DNA of 64,000 bases, taken from Opisthorchis felineus. Taxonomy: Eukaryota; Platyhelminthes; Trematoda; Opisthorchiida; Opisthorchiidae. The notes below the pieces were generated by a model that searched no databases, was not told the origin of the DNA, and was given only the letters and a program-made list of their open reading frames with translations. Where the stretch lies: NCBI GenBank assembly GCA_004794785.1, contig SJOL01008662.1, positions 513,305 through 577,304 on the forward strand. Direction: 5' to 3'. Of the stretch, positions 1-11,608 are shown piece after piece (within the stretch, counting starts at the first letter, position 1; the number at the start of each line of letters is the position of its first letter). The translations under genes and the position numbers were made by a program.

Positions 1-210
1 TTCCTGGGTCAGCACGCAGCCGGGGTTTCATACATACAACTATTGCATCTCAGTTATCACACCTGAACGGGAAAGCATGTTCGCACCCAAATGATCTGCA
101 TGCTAACCTCGGCTTTTAATTAAGGTCCTTGGAAGTCTCCTTACTGTTAACTGGTTCATCTGTCTACCAGGACATTCCATCGAGGCGGTATCATGGAGGC
201 TTATGACTTG

Positions 211-330
211 TGTAGTAGTGGAGTAATAGTAACAAATGCCACAGGCATGGCATCCAACTCCCGGCAAACTCGAGCATATGTGGTACTGGTGAGCTCCAAG
301 AAGGCCAAAACAGGAGTCCAGCGCTTCCCT
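211..330 (+). mobile_element. Decayed relative of the hammerhead SINE
   Basis: GTAGTGGAGTAATAGTAAC near 213 resembles the box A region of the SINE at 15.0 kb. About 70 bases on comes CTGGTGA (286-292), then GCTCCAAGAAGGCC, AAAAC and a GTC (316-318) followed by CAGCGC. That is the hammerhead order, but with core A6 to G, a damaged stem II and no stem I partner upstream. Non-functional; identified by order and spacing only. Confidence 0.4.
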
Positions 331-1813
331 ATTAGAGATGCATCAGCCAAGGTAATAACGCTGTAATATGGGGAACAGCAGACAGAAGAAAACCCTGCAA
401 CATATCTTCAAATTCGGCATGTAAGTCGAAAGTAGTAGATGTTTAATGAAATTCCATTTTGAATTCATGCTGGAAGAACTACTGACTACTAACAAATTAC
501 TACACCCACTAGTGAAACTGCTTGGTTACTTCTTAGGACTTATAAGAATAGGTTGCTGTAGCTTGAAACAAATAATAATTTGAAAGAAGAGGAACCGTAA
601 CCTACCACGAACTGAGTAAATAACGGACTTGACACATACCCTATATAGAGAACTGTCGTAAACAACATCCATGCATGTGAACTGAAATTTTTGCTGAATT
701 TAGGGAAATACCCGTCTACGATGCAAGAAGAAGAGACAGCGGAATTAAAGATGCTAAAAAGTGTAGGACTTACTTGGTCAATTTTTAGAAGATCCTCAAT
801 TTTTTCACTGTCCCCATTCGCAGCTTTTTCAAGATAAGTGTAAAATTAATTAAGGGCTCTCAGTTAGATCGAACGAGTTTGCAACATAAGTACAAAGCTG
901 ACGATTTTCTAATTGCCCCACCAGAATGTGAATATCGATAAGTTACCACCATTCAGTCATTGCGTTTTTGAAAATCCACTTTCCAAACCCAAGAACTATC
1001 AGTCCTGCTCCCCGCGTGCGGATTCCACACACTTTTTCATTGTGTGTATGACGAAGAATTTTGGGGAGCTTGGTAAAACTTGAATATGCGATGTCCAGCT
1101 AAACTTGGATGGATTTTCAAGCTCCTACTACATGCGCCTTTACATGGCATTTTCAGGCTTCACCATATCCCCTACCGCTCTATATAATCGTCATGTTGTA
1201 GAATAAGAGATGAGAAAGGAATGAGAACAGCGTAGTTAATAACTCAACACAGTATTCACGGTTGCTGCGCCGTTGCAAACTAGGCCTAGCAAAATGGATC
1301 AAAAGTGCTTAAAATAACGCTACAGACACCGTCTCATAGACTATTCTTTCACTAACTGCAATCACTTTTCCGGCGAATTGTAAAATGTATTTTTGTGAGA
1401 TGTTTCCACAACATGGGATTTTTATCTTTGCTCCTTAACGACGAAGAAAGTTGCCTTTTACACTGACAGGGCAGACGCTGCTTCATTGAAAGGGATGAGG
1501 TAACCTCAATGGGAAACTTTTCAATGGTTGTGCCAGTTGCCTGTTACCTAGTTTTATTACCGGACAGTTACACAACAAAAGTCGTTATAATCAAAACAAC
1601 TTGTACACTACCTCGTAGCTGATTCCCCCAATTCTCCTTAAACAAGTTATCTCAGTATCAGAATCTTGCGTTTGCTTGTTGGCTATTGATAAGGTGGCAG
1701 TTGATCCGTTCGCCGGACTTGGCAGTTGTTCCGCCAGCCAATTTCCCCCAAAAACGAGTGACCTTTATGGCTAACTACGGGAACAGCTTGTATACTCAAA
1801 ATAAAATCTGGTG
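331..1813. other. Non-coding stretch
   Basis: AT-rich sequence with no long open frame, RNA gene or repeat that I can support. Confidence 0.5.
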
Positions 1814-1970
1814 ATAAAGGAAACTATTCACAAGGTTACTGAAAACTCTTCGACAGCCCACGACTGAAATATGAGGGGGCCTTTGTGCACCATATTTAGT
1901 TGAAAACTATCATAAACGAGAAATTCGGTTGTCTCCCGTGAGAACCAAATTGATGTGCAAATGAATGTAT
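1814..1970. repeat. Repeat copy X of the second hammerhead-bearing family
   Basis: Bases 1814-1864, read on the minus strand, carry GTCGTGGGCTGTCGAAGAG (1846-1864) and the tail GTTTTCAGTAACCTTGTG, matching the 3' part of the copy at 2.0 kb. From 1865 on the plus strand a second segment begins, shared with 2156-2255: TGAAAYATGAGG, GCCTTTGTGCA, ATAAACGAGA and GTGAGAACCAAATTG occur in the same order in both. The head is inverted relative to the 2.0 kb copy and the body is direct, so the locus was rearranged. Confidence 0.6.
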
Positions 1971-2004
1971 TTGTCGAAATCAGTTCAATTTGGGTTCAAG
2001 TAGA

Positions 2005-2262
2005 ACAAAAGGTTGACAGAAACTCGGGGAGTGCGCCTACCTGATGAGCCCCAAGAAGGGCAAAATCGATAGTCGGCTGTCGGAGAGTTTTCAGCAACCT
2101 TGTGAGTAGTTTCACTTATGAAAGTATACTGCGGTATATGGAACATCGTACCAACTGAAACATGAGGTAGCCTTTGTGCAGCACATTCGGATAAAGAATA
2201 CGATAAACGAGATTCAGTGGAGTCTCCTGTGAGAACCAAATTGCTGTGCAAATGCCTGCACT
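2005..2262 (+). repeat. Repeat copy Y with hammerhead-like core
   Basis: Contains an exact CUGAUGA core (2041-2047), stem II GCCC/GGGC around CAAGAA (2048-2061), AAAA in place of GAAA, and a GTC (2072-2074) in the cleavage position. Stem I is broken here (GCCTAC against GGCTGT). Copy X keeps GTGGGC after its GTC, which would pair with GCCTAC. A tail GAGTTTTCAGCAACC and a body segment shared with copy X follow. Hammerheads of this type occur in Penelope-like element terminal repeats and other retroelements; I cannot tell which from this fragment. Confidence 0.6.
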
Positions 2263-5200
2263 TGTTAAGATTTGGTCACTTTGCCATTTTCCTTCCACAA
2301 TGCCGCGGATTGCCGCCACTTCATCGGTTTTGAACAGAATGGCACAAATACAAGATAAACAAGGCAAAACTACTAAACGGCTTGTTATAATTGCGACTAG
2401 ATGCGATAAACATGCATCTGAAAAAGATGAGGTTCAACCCATGAACTAGTTAAACGAGATGATTCAGAGGTCCATTGTGTATACCAAAAAATTTCAACTC
2501 TCCATAGCATGTCATACTCACGTCAGGGACAACGAAGTGGTATTTGTTTAAATAGCGTAATTCCTGTCATTAAATATGGAACATCGAAAATCCTCGATTC
2601 TTTTTAATGCGCCATGACCCAAAAGTGATCAAAAGATCGTGAAAATGCGCTAAGCTGATGCAGTTTGCCAGCCTTCTGACCCGCAAACCTGGTTAGCCTA
2701 CTGTAGTAGTACTACATGTATGGGGCAAATCGATGATGTTCACCTAGTGGATAATTTGTTGCGGATCACAAGTCGATCAGTCAGCCCCTAAATGTGGTGC
2801 ACGCTTGGGTGCCCATCTTGCATAATTGCTGAGACCCTTTCAACAGTCTGTCCTACGCAGACACATTTTCATACTGCCTAAGCCGGCCAAAGGTTTCAAA
2901 TGAGATCCGGAATTGCTGTCTTTTGGAATGCGTTAATAGGCTATACTATCAGGCTCCAAAGTACGTAGGGTATGTTTCGGAGAAATTCAGAGGATTCCGG
3001 CTTCTACATCATAGAAGAACTGGAGGCTACCAAACTACAAACTGCTCACAAAAAGGAAGTTAACAATGAGGATTAGCAAATAACACACGCTATATGGTGG
3101 AACAATTCCACATATTCTACGATAACTTCCAAAAATTCTAATCTCGATCTTTACTCCGCCTCCTAGAATTGACAAAGGCAAGGCCGATGCTTGACACGCT
3201 GTTCAGTTACACCCCCGAAATGTGCCAAAGGTAAATCCCTTATCAAAAAAACACACTTACCAGCCAAATAGATCAAATAGCCGTTCGATACACTATCCTC
3301 GGTCTCTGAAAAATGAACGCATCATAAATAAAACACTACCGTGAGCACTTTTCGGCTTCTTGTGCCAAAAGGAGAACCAAAACAGGCACTTCTTGGACAG
3401 CTTCATGAATATCTACCATATATTTGGCTAGCTGGTCAGGAAGAAAGCTCTTCTTAGCTATGTTAGTACGAGTAGTCCGATGAGGTTTATGCTGAAGCCA
3501 ATAGTAACCGCAAGGGTTAACCCTGCTGAGTTTTATGCATTTCCTTTGGCACAGTCCCAGCGAGTCGTCTTTCTAGGAAGCACAACAAATACTGTGAACA
3601 CCAGAAATATTTCCGATGCATCATGTGCAAACAAATGTATCCCTTTCCCACATCGTACTTTTTAAACTGAACTTGTTTCCTTTTACAAAACGATTCCCTG
3701 GTGGCTTTCTGGAACCAGCAGTTCTTCTCTAGTTAATCTCAAGAATTAATTGGGTAAACGAAATGCGCGTCATTTCCTGTGTATACGAATGAAGGATCTG
3801 TGATAAGGTAGCCCACTGACCGAAAACCACTGGATGATATAGCAAACCTTTGGTTCAGTAGACGAATTCGATTCTTCATGTTACACCTTTCTATAGCCCA
3901 TTACTAGATCAGCCTGTGGACAACAGTGTCACAGCTTAAACGACGCCGTTTCGATAAGCTTACTAAACTAACTAAAAAGTAAATCCATGCGTACTGCAAG
4001 CGCTGCCTACCTGCAGGGACAGGCTAATTTCTATGTTCCCGTTTACTTAACTGGAGACATGGCAAGACAGGAATGTCGACAAATTTGCTGCAGTATGACT
4101 TTCCTCAGGCAAGCATTTAATCATTTTCTATTCTGAATTTCATGCTGAGGCCTTTTAAGGTAGGACTTTTATTTCAACTCTAATAGTGCTGTCTATTATT
4201 AGAAGTGTCTGGCTCTTCTGGGCTAGGTATCGGAATGCACCCTCCTGAAAGACAACTGACATTTCAAGCAGGAAGTCGATAATGATCAGCAGATGATTGG
4301 TTAGTTAAATAAGTGCAAAACGAAATCTTTGTTGCGTTTGTATCGATCCAAAGAAGACTACACCTGGCAACCCAGTCTCTCACCAGTTCGAAACTAAAAT
4401 ACTGAGAATCCGTCTACAAGTATGCTTAAAAGCACTGTTGGTTTCAAGCGGATTTTTATAGATTGGTCAGGTTAACTACTACTGACCTTTGGGCATGCTA
4501 TGAATTAGTCAGCTGCATGGTGGCCTGCGTCAAGATGGTTACACGCGCGATCGTGGTAGGTCATCGCACTTGGAGATTTTCCCGAGTATCAGCTGGATGA
4601 ATACAAAGAATATGGCTTAATATCGGTTGAGTATATAGTCTCTGGTTACCAGTATAACATCAATTATATTTTCAAGGGAACACAATACTCTACCGTGGAA
4701 AATAGAGAAACCTTAAGCGGTCAAAATCTAAAAGCCATTAATTTGGGTTTTCACGACTTACGCTTCGGCTTTGACATATGTTGAAACTGTTACACGTACT
4801 CTGTACGCCAAGGGGGATAACAGAATTAATCCTGTAGCGTCGCCAAGGCAACCTTTTCACCAAACAAACCGAACAATCCGATAATTCGCTGAAAATTTCA
4901 TTCATGGAGCTGCAAGGGCGTTACCGGAAATCAGTGCTTGACCTACTAGCAAAGGCATGGTAGGTCGAAGCGTTTCGATTTGTTAAAAGACGAGTACTTG
5001 AGAAAGGAGATTTTATTAGCTACAGCATCCCTCTTATGCCGGCTAACGTCTGCATAATAAGCTTGATTAACTACGGTGAAAGACAAACTAAATTCAAATT
5101 CATGAGAAAATCTCCTTCGTCTCAGTACTGAAGCCTGTGCTGTATTTTGTGAGACTTTGTACTCCCAACTGATTCAATGTAACAAGTTAGAGACGACATA

Positions 5201-8200
5201 TTTAGACTTGGAAGGTAGCAAAGTGGATTAGATCTAAAGTTTTTAAACAGTGACGCCGCGTGATCCTGGAATCCTTAATATGTACTTCTTGATGGATCAA
5301 CAAAAGCTGAGACGGGACGATACGTTTTGGTCACAGCAGTTCCAACAAGGAACACCCAGAGTTCAGATGAACATACTCACAACCGCAACCTGCAAACGTT
5401 TGTAGATTAAATCTATCAGATGGGAACTGCGCCGAGATTAGACATTTTCGTCAAGCAGACCTGCTACAGCGACATTGATTACCTCCTTCCACAACCTGAA
5501 AATTTGGCGCACTTAGCAGTGACATAATTTACAAAGATGAGCTTTTCACTACCAGCCTTAATTCATTAGATCTGTGCACTTGTGTTTCAATAAATGAGGC
5601 GACCCTCCAATGTGGCCGCCATAGAACCCAACAGTCTAGGTGTAACTGTTTATGGGACTGTGGAAGCGTGAAAGTAGTATGTGGTCAAGAGTCAACGCGC
5701 CTTTCCTCCATCTGATGGAAGGTTGATTCGAAGATTATTGAGCAGCTTTGAAGTATTTGTCTATTGTTGCTTAATAATCAATTAACACCCAGGAGTGTTC
5801 AAGAGGGCGGTTAAGGATGTCCAGTTCACAAAAACCCTGTGTAAATGAGGTTTCCACTTTCGTGTCTAATAGCATGTAACTGCTTATTTCATGTTGCTCA
5901 ATAGACAGCTTCTCCTTCGAAGACATTATCCTTTTGACGTGTTGTCCGAAAAGCCTCTGCACAATAGAATTTATTCTCAGCCGCGCTGAAATCTGATTTT
6001 TGTCATAGTAAGCACAGCTTTCATATCCGTTGTAAATCCATCTGCAACCGTCCCAATATATAACAAGGAAGACTCATGACTTTTGGAATATCTTGCCTGT
6101 TGCTGTTTCCCATAAGTGCAGTTTGTCTCTTCCTGTACTATGTGCGTCCGAAAATTTCAGAATTTTTTCTTCTTCAGAAATACCAGGCATTTGCTTTCAT
6201 TGTAAACGTCACCTAGGCAAGCAAAGCCAGGGCCATATTTAGTTGCGAAGTAGGTCTGTCTTTCTCCTCAAAGGCACTGGTTCATAAGCCACAATAGAAG
6301 TGGACCATTTGGAAAAGTATGTTGTTCTGAAAGAGGTAAACAACCCATCCTGGCTAATGGAATACTTCCATATCAGAGTATTTTCGCCACTTACATAATT
6401 CGTTTGAGGTCCAACAGTGTCCCTCTCAAATTTACTGAAGTCACCATATTCCAAAACATGATTTTTATTGACAGTCCTTCGCAAGGGGATCCTGGGATAC
6501 ACGATTAGGTCAAACACTGCAAAGAACCCTGCCATGGCGTGCTGTGTGTAAAGCCTATGAATTCACTTTCTGGCCACATGTGCAGGCAGACTGGCGGCCA
6601 AATCCCATCCACCACAAGAACAGGAAAATCGAAATCCAGGGACACTCAAATGTAGCTCCCTCAGTCCCAACAAAAACTCCGATGCCTGAGCACGAAATCG
6701 ATAAACCAGAACAGCGCATAAAATGCTGACTTCCTCAGTGATGACACCGGTCGTGTTTCCTTGTCTATAGGGCTCTGATTAGTTCACTCGTGATCAAGGT
6801 TGCCCGAGGTGACTCAAACGCTGAGTGGTAAGAACACCACTGCAAAATGTTTTTTTCCGTCCCAATACTGCATTACTCAAGAGGTCACTCTCTCACACAC
6901 ACTCTCACATTATTTGCTCCAATTCATGGGAATTTCTGTGTGGTCATTCTTAATTATTGGAAATCATGCTTTCACTCGTCTAAATCAATGTGGATTCATC
7001 CTGCAAATTTTATTTAACCCAGATAAGGTAATGGAAACCTTGTTGATTCTTTTGGCAGTGAACCGGTTCAGGCAATCACTACTCTACTGAGTGTCATCTG
7101 GTAACAAACTTTCGAACCCACTCGCGACCTTCTTTGAGACCTTTGATTTATTAAAACTTGTACTGTAATGGGCGTCACAGCATGCAAAATTTTCGAATAT
7201 CGCATGATGACTCACTGTGTAATGCATCAAATGATTTTGGCCGCAAATGCGTGGACTGTCGTCTGACCCGCTGACTGCCTACATTATTTTATCGCCTCAA
7301 TCGTTCCCGATTATACCTTCCGAAACGACAGTTTACGTCGCCTTCTTATTAGTCAACAAAAGCGGTCAGCAGGATTTCGCACACCCTGTCCGTATCTGGT
7401 AGAATATGGGGCCATCCTTGTGTGAGAAACTTCAGAAGGCATCATGTGGGTGACTGATGGCATTGCGCACAGACTACATAGTACAACCAGCCAGTTCGAA
7501 CCTCCAAATATATATCCGAAGCCAGTAGATTACCGCCTTGCGGAATATGAGCCTTAATACATTCAAAAACCGCAAAAGTCTAGCAACCATTTGGACGAAA
7601 ATGCAATGATTTCATGGACCGATTGTCTAACTGAACGTTAAAGTTGGAGGTACCATGGATGTTATTGGTATGACAGTCACAGATCCCCCTTCCGGACAGA
7701 TTTTTTTCTTCTCTCATGTAAAGCACTGGTTTTCTTCTCTTATGTTGCTGTATTATACACCACGTGGCGCACAATCTGTTTAACAAGATCCGAGCCGAGT
7801 TTGACCCTTGAACTCCTAAGCCCATCAACAATCGTTCTCTACTGTTTATAAGCCGAAGGTATATTGCCTCATAGATACATTTCCGTGCAAAACAGGTTTG
7901 CACCGAAAGTGGAAGCACCGATCAGAACCATTCTAGTAGGAACATCTCACTGTTGTATGTTACGGTTCACATAGGGAGGCGTTGTTCCCTCGAAAATAGA
8001 TAATTGACGGCGAAGCTACTTGGTTAACACAAAGAGGAGTTCTTTCTAAGTAATCAGATGTATTTTTGGCAGTTCCAGTCTACAAAATGACCTGGTTGGC
8101 TGTGCTGAAAAATCAGCTATGCAAGCATACCATGCACATGGTCACTAATATCGTTGAATGCATCTTCAGTCCATGTCCTGATAAGCCAAAAAGGCTGTGC

Positions 8201-8987
8201 CCCCAGTCGATTGCAGGATGTCTGGAACTCCCTTAACCGTTATTTACCAGACCGTTTGTGGAGACTGGCTTTCGTATTAGCGTAGTTGACACATAGGGAT
8301 ATGCATTTATTAGTCATGAGCAGTCCGTAAGATTCACAGTACAAGACGGACGTACCTGAAAATCCTAAGATTGAATGTACGCTTAGGTAGTGCTCTCTAG
8401 CCCAGTCGTTGTAGCAGCAATTTACCCATATACCCCAGCAGTTAATCGTAAAAGGAACTCAACAGAAATCTTCAGCTTAAGTTCAGTTAACCAGAACAGC
8501 GGGACCCTCAAATTCTGTCCACACTAACCCATCGGTCTAACAATTACCCAAAATAACTGGTGGAATAAAAATAACTTGATTTGCAGATGAGCGTATTCCG
8601 CCAATTGCACACAGTTTGGTGGTTAAGCGGCAACTAAGGGCACTGGCGGCAGCACAGTTTGTAAATGAGCGCATTACGCCAAAAGAAAGGCCCTTAAGTG
8701 ACACCTGACATCAATCTAGTCTGCTTTCAGTAAAATATCTTTCTGGCTGATTCTCCGATTACCTTCAAACGTGACCAAACTTGTACGGCAGTCACATTAC
8801 CTTCTACCGAGTGTTTGCCATACCGTTTTGAAAGATCACTTCTCGATCAGTTCCAAACTATTTCACGATTAACCATACCTGTCGCGTTCAATGGAAACGA
8901 AACGAGCAATTTAAATAATCTGTCATCCTCGACTACTGTGGGTCCCATTCAAGACCTCACTGCAAATCGTGAAAAGGATTTTGCCAG
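2263..8987. other. Non-coding stretch
   Basis: About 6.7 kb without a supported gene. Open frames are under about 115 codons, overlap each other on both strands and lack splice support. A CA-rich run lies near 6890-6910. No tRNA, rRNA or long repeat is seen. Confidence 0.5.
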
Positions 8988-9149
8988 ATGCGATTGGCGA
9001 GTATGGAATTTCATGATCTAGAAATTTCTCCTGATTATGGTGCCAAAGTCTATAAACCCAGCGTCTCTCCATACTACATAGTGAATAACACAAATGAATT
9101 TGTCAGAGTACCTCAAAACCATCTTCAAGCCACCGGAAAAAAATGTCTT
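8988..9149 (+). CDS. Candidate exon, unknown plus-strand gene
   Basis: ATG directly after TTTTGCCAG, open for 54 codons to a strong donor AAATGTCTT|GTAAGT, phase 0. The translation (EFHDLEISPDYGAKVYKPSV and on) is protein-like, with Tyr/Asn-rich SPYYIVNNTNEFV. A second plus frame at 8815-9021 overlaps it and is also protein-like, so a frameshift or a different exon edge is possible. Family not recognised. Confidence 0.4.
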
Positions 9150-9614
9150 GTAAGTAAATTGCTAGCATACACGAACACATGGTTGTTCACTCTCCTCGAT
9201 AAGGATATATTTAAACTTACGCTTATGTGCTCATGCACACTGAAGTCTATCAAACATAACAACTGTTTGTACTCTTTGTATCTTCGATATGTCTGAAACA
9301 AATAATCAATCAGGCTTGCAAATCTACAAATAGTTAGCCACACTTCTCATGTCTCTTGAAATCACTCACCGAGGTGATGGATCCGCTCTTATTGCTCCTG
9401 TTATTTCCTGGCTGATCTTTTGCTTCGTCTAATCGAGCCTTTTGTGTTATCCGCGCTAGTGGGGATGTAGTTCTTCTTTATGCCCTTACAATTCGTGCAT
9501 CACCGAATGAATTATCTATTGTGACAATACAACCAGTCCGCGTAATAGGCGAAACATTAAATTAAGGCTGGTGTACGAAAAACTGGAACACTGGCCTATA
9601 TCGGCGCGTATTAG

Positions 9615-9868
9615 CTTCCGACCCATACGGAGAGCTTTTGCATGACTGGCACACTGCGGTCTGTGACGGTGTCAAAATTGGGCTTCATGAAGCCCCAGGA
9701 GATAAGGGGTTCTTCCTTAAAGAAGGTATCAGTTTCAGAAGAGGTGGCTTCTCGGTGGTGACTGCTGACGCAGATGAACCAGCCCATACATCTACGCCGG
9801 AAAGGATTTACTGGAAAAACTGGCCCCACATTTGTGTTCAACTCTTTTTGACCAGAAAAGAATACACG
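9615..9868 (+). CDS. Candidate exon, unknown plus-strand gene
   Basis: Opens after CGTATTAG|CT and runs 84 codons to ACACG|GTAATA. Residues include HDWHTAVCDGVKIGLHEAPG, FFLKEGISFRRGGFSVV and YWKNWPHICVQLF, with a balanced composition and Trp/Cys usage typical of real protein. The acceptor phase (1) does not match the donor at 9149 (0), so an exon may be missing between them or one edge is wrong. The donor phase (0) does match the acceptor at 11498. Confidence 0.45.
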
Positions 9869-11497
9869 GTAATATCTGATTTATTGTATTAGTCAACCCT
9901 GTTTACAGTTTATTTGAAAGAAGCGTTCAATGCTCCTTACACAAATGTTGAGTGAAAGATGTGATAGGTTGAAAACACTCAAATTTGGTTCATGAATTCA
10001 TGTTCTTCTCGTAGGTGATATTGTCCTCTGCATAAAACCGTTCCGAAAATTTGTCCGAAAAACATCGTATTTTGCCTGTTATTCACTTTAGTCGTTCTTG
10101 TCCGCTTCATAATCCACCCAAGATACTTTATCTTCTAGCCAACTGAAATTAAACGTGATGGTAGCCATCAACAATGTTGAATATAAATAGTTAGTTATAA
10201 ATACAAACACAAAATACAAATATTTGCGTACATATAAGTATATATATATACGCTTCTCAGTCCGTTATCATCAAATGCTCTTAACTTAAGTTTAGCACGG
10301 TAACTAAAACAACCAACGAGTTTATGTAACAGGGAAACAGATAGTATCTTTACTTCGGCAATGTCTGTTATGTTTTTGTGGGTGTTTTGAATTCCACTCG
10401 TAATTTTGCTAAATACATAAATTTCCAGGCCAATTCCAACACATTATATATTGACTTTTCCAACGTAGAAACTCGCCGAAATTTCGGAACTCCATCCATC
10501 TTTGAGCTTGAAACTTAGAAAAGTCGGTTAAGGGGTTTTTGGCGCATTTTTATCCAGTTAGCACTACTTCTTATAAAACACGTCTACTTGGTGAAGATAA
10601 ACGCATGAAGTTTCCGTGGCGACCGGTTTTCTTCAGCACACCTAACAGTCATTTTGTTGACGAGGATTCCCAAATTTAACCATGCGGTTCCGGTTACCTG
10701 AACCGTTTTATGAATCGTCTTGGGTTATTCGTCACCCAAAATAGCACAGTCTGGCTGGTCCATGAACATCATTCAGAACGTTTTTGTGTCCGGAGTGAAT
10801 CTTATGGAACATTACCGTAGGTCGATCAGTTCTAAAGCTATTAGCATGCTTAAATGGTGACCCATCATTGTTAGTGCATTGAAGATGACTGGAATGTGAG
10901 CCCCACAGTGTATTCAAATGGCCACCTGGTCATCCGCAGCACGCATGAGACGCCTTCAGAACAAGCAAACATAGCTAGAACTGTCTAGCCATAGTTCAGC
11001 TTAGTCTACAGAAGAGTGGCCTTTGTAATTCATCTTTCGCTTTTCTTTGGTGCTAACACTCCGGGATATCTAAGGTTTCAAGTTCGGTTCATTGTGAAGA
11101 CAGATGGGGACAACCTAGCATCTGACCCCACTGGCGCCCACTTCCAGTAGTATGTTAAATTACATTCCCAATAAGCCAAATCAAGAATATACCTGCATGG
11201 CCCTTCTTACGTGGTTATGGTTTGATTTGGCCCGGTCCATATGACTGGCCTTTATACGTCACTTCTAGCATTGTCGTAGACTCATAGGCGGAGATAGCTT
11301 CGTGTTCAGTCATTTTTGTCTGTATTCTTCTATCTGGTGATGACCACTAAAAATCACTCCTATCAACGTTGCGCGTCATCCAATAACCTCAGAAACCTAG
11401 GACAAATATAAATATATGCGTTGGTATTTCACAGGTTCGGCAATTTCGAGGATGCTCGTCCTTCTTGCATGCTTGAGTCCATCGGCTCGAAATTTAG
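9869..11497. other. Intron or spacer
   Basis: AT-rich, with a short TA run near 10240-10250. No exon or repeat is supported. Confidence 0.4.
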
Positions 11498-11608
11498 TGG
11501 TTGTTGGACTGGAAAATCTGGTTTGCATCATTTCTCTCCACGCCGGCTTGTTTTGTGCTTGCGCTTCCCAAAGGATCCACTGTGAAGGCATTTGGACTTG
11601 TGATCAAG
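11498..11608 (+). CDS. Candidate exon, hydrophobic, unknown plus-strand gene
   Basis: Acceptor AAATTTAG|TGG, 37 codons, donor ATCAAG|GTACTC, phase 0 at both ends. It encodes WKIWFASFLSTPACFVLALP and a following KGSTVKAFGLVIK, a hydrophobic stretch that could be membrane-associated. Compatible in phase with the exon ending at 9868. The minus strand is also open here, so support is modest. Confidence 0.3.
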
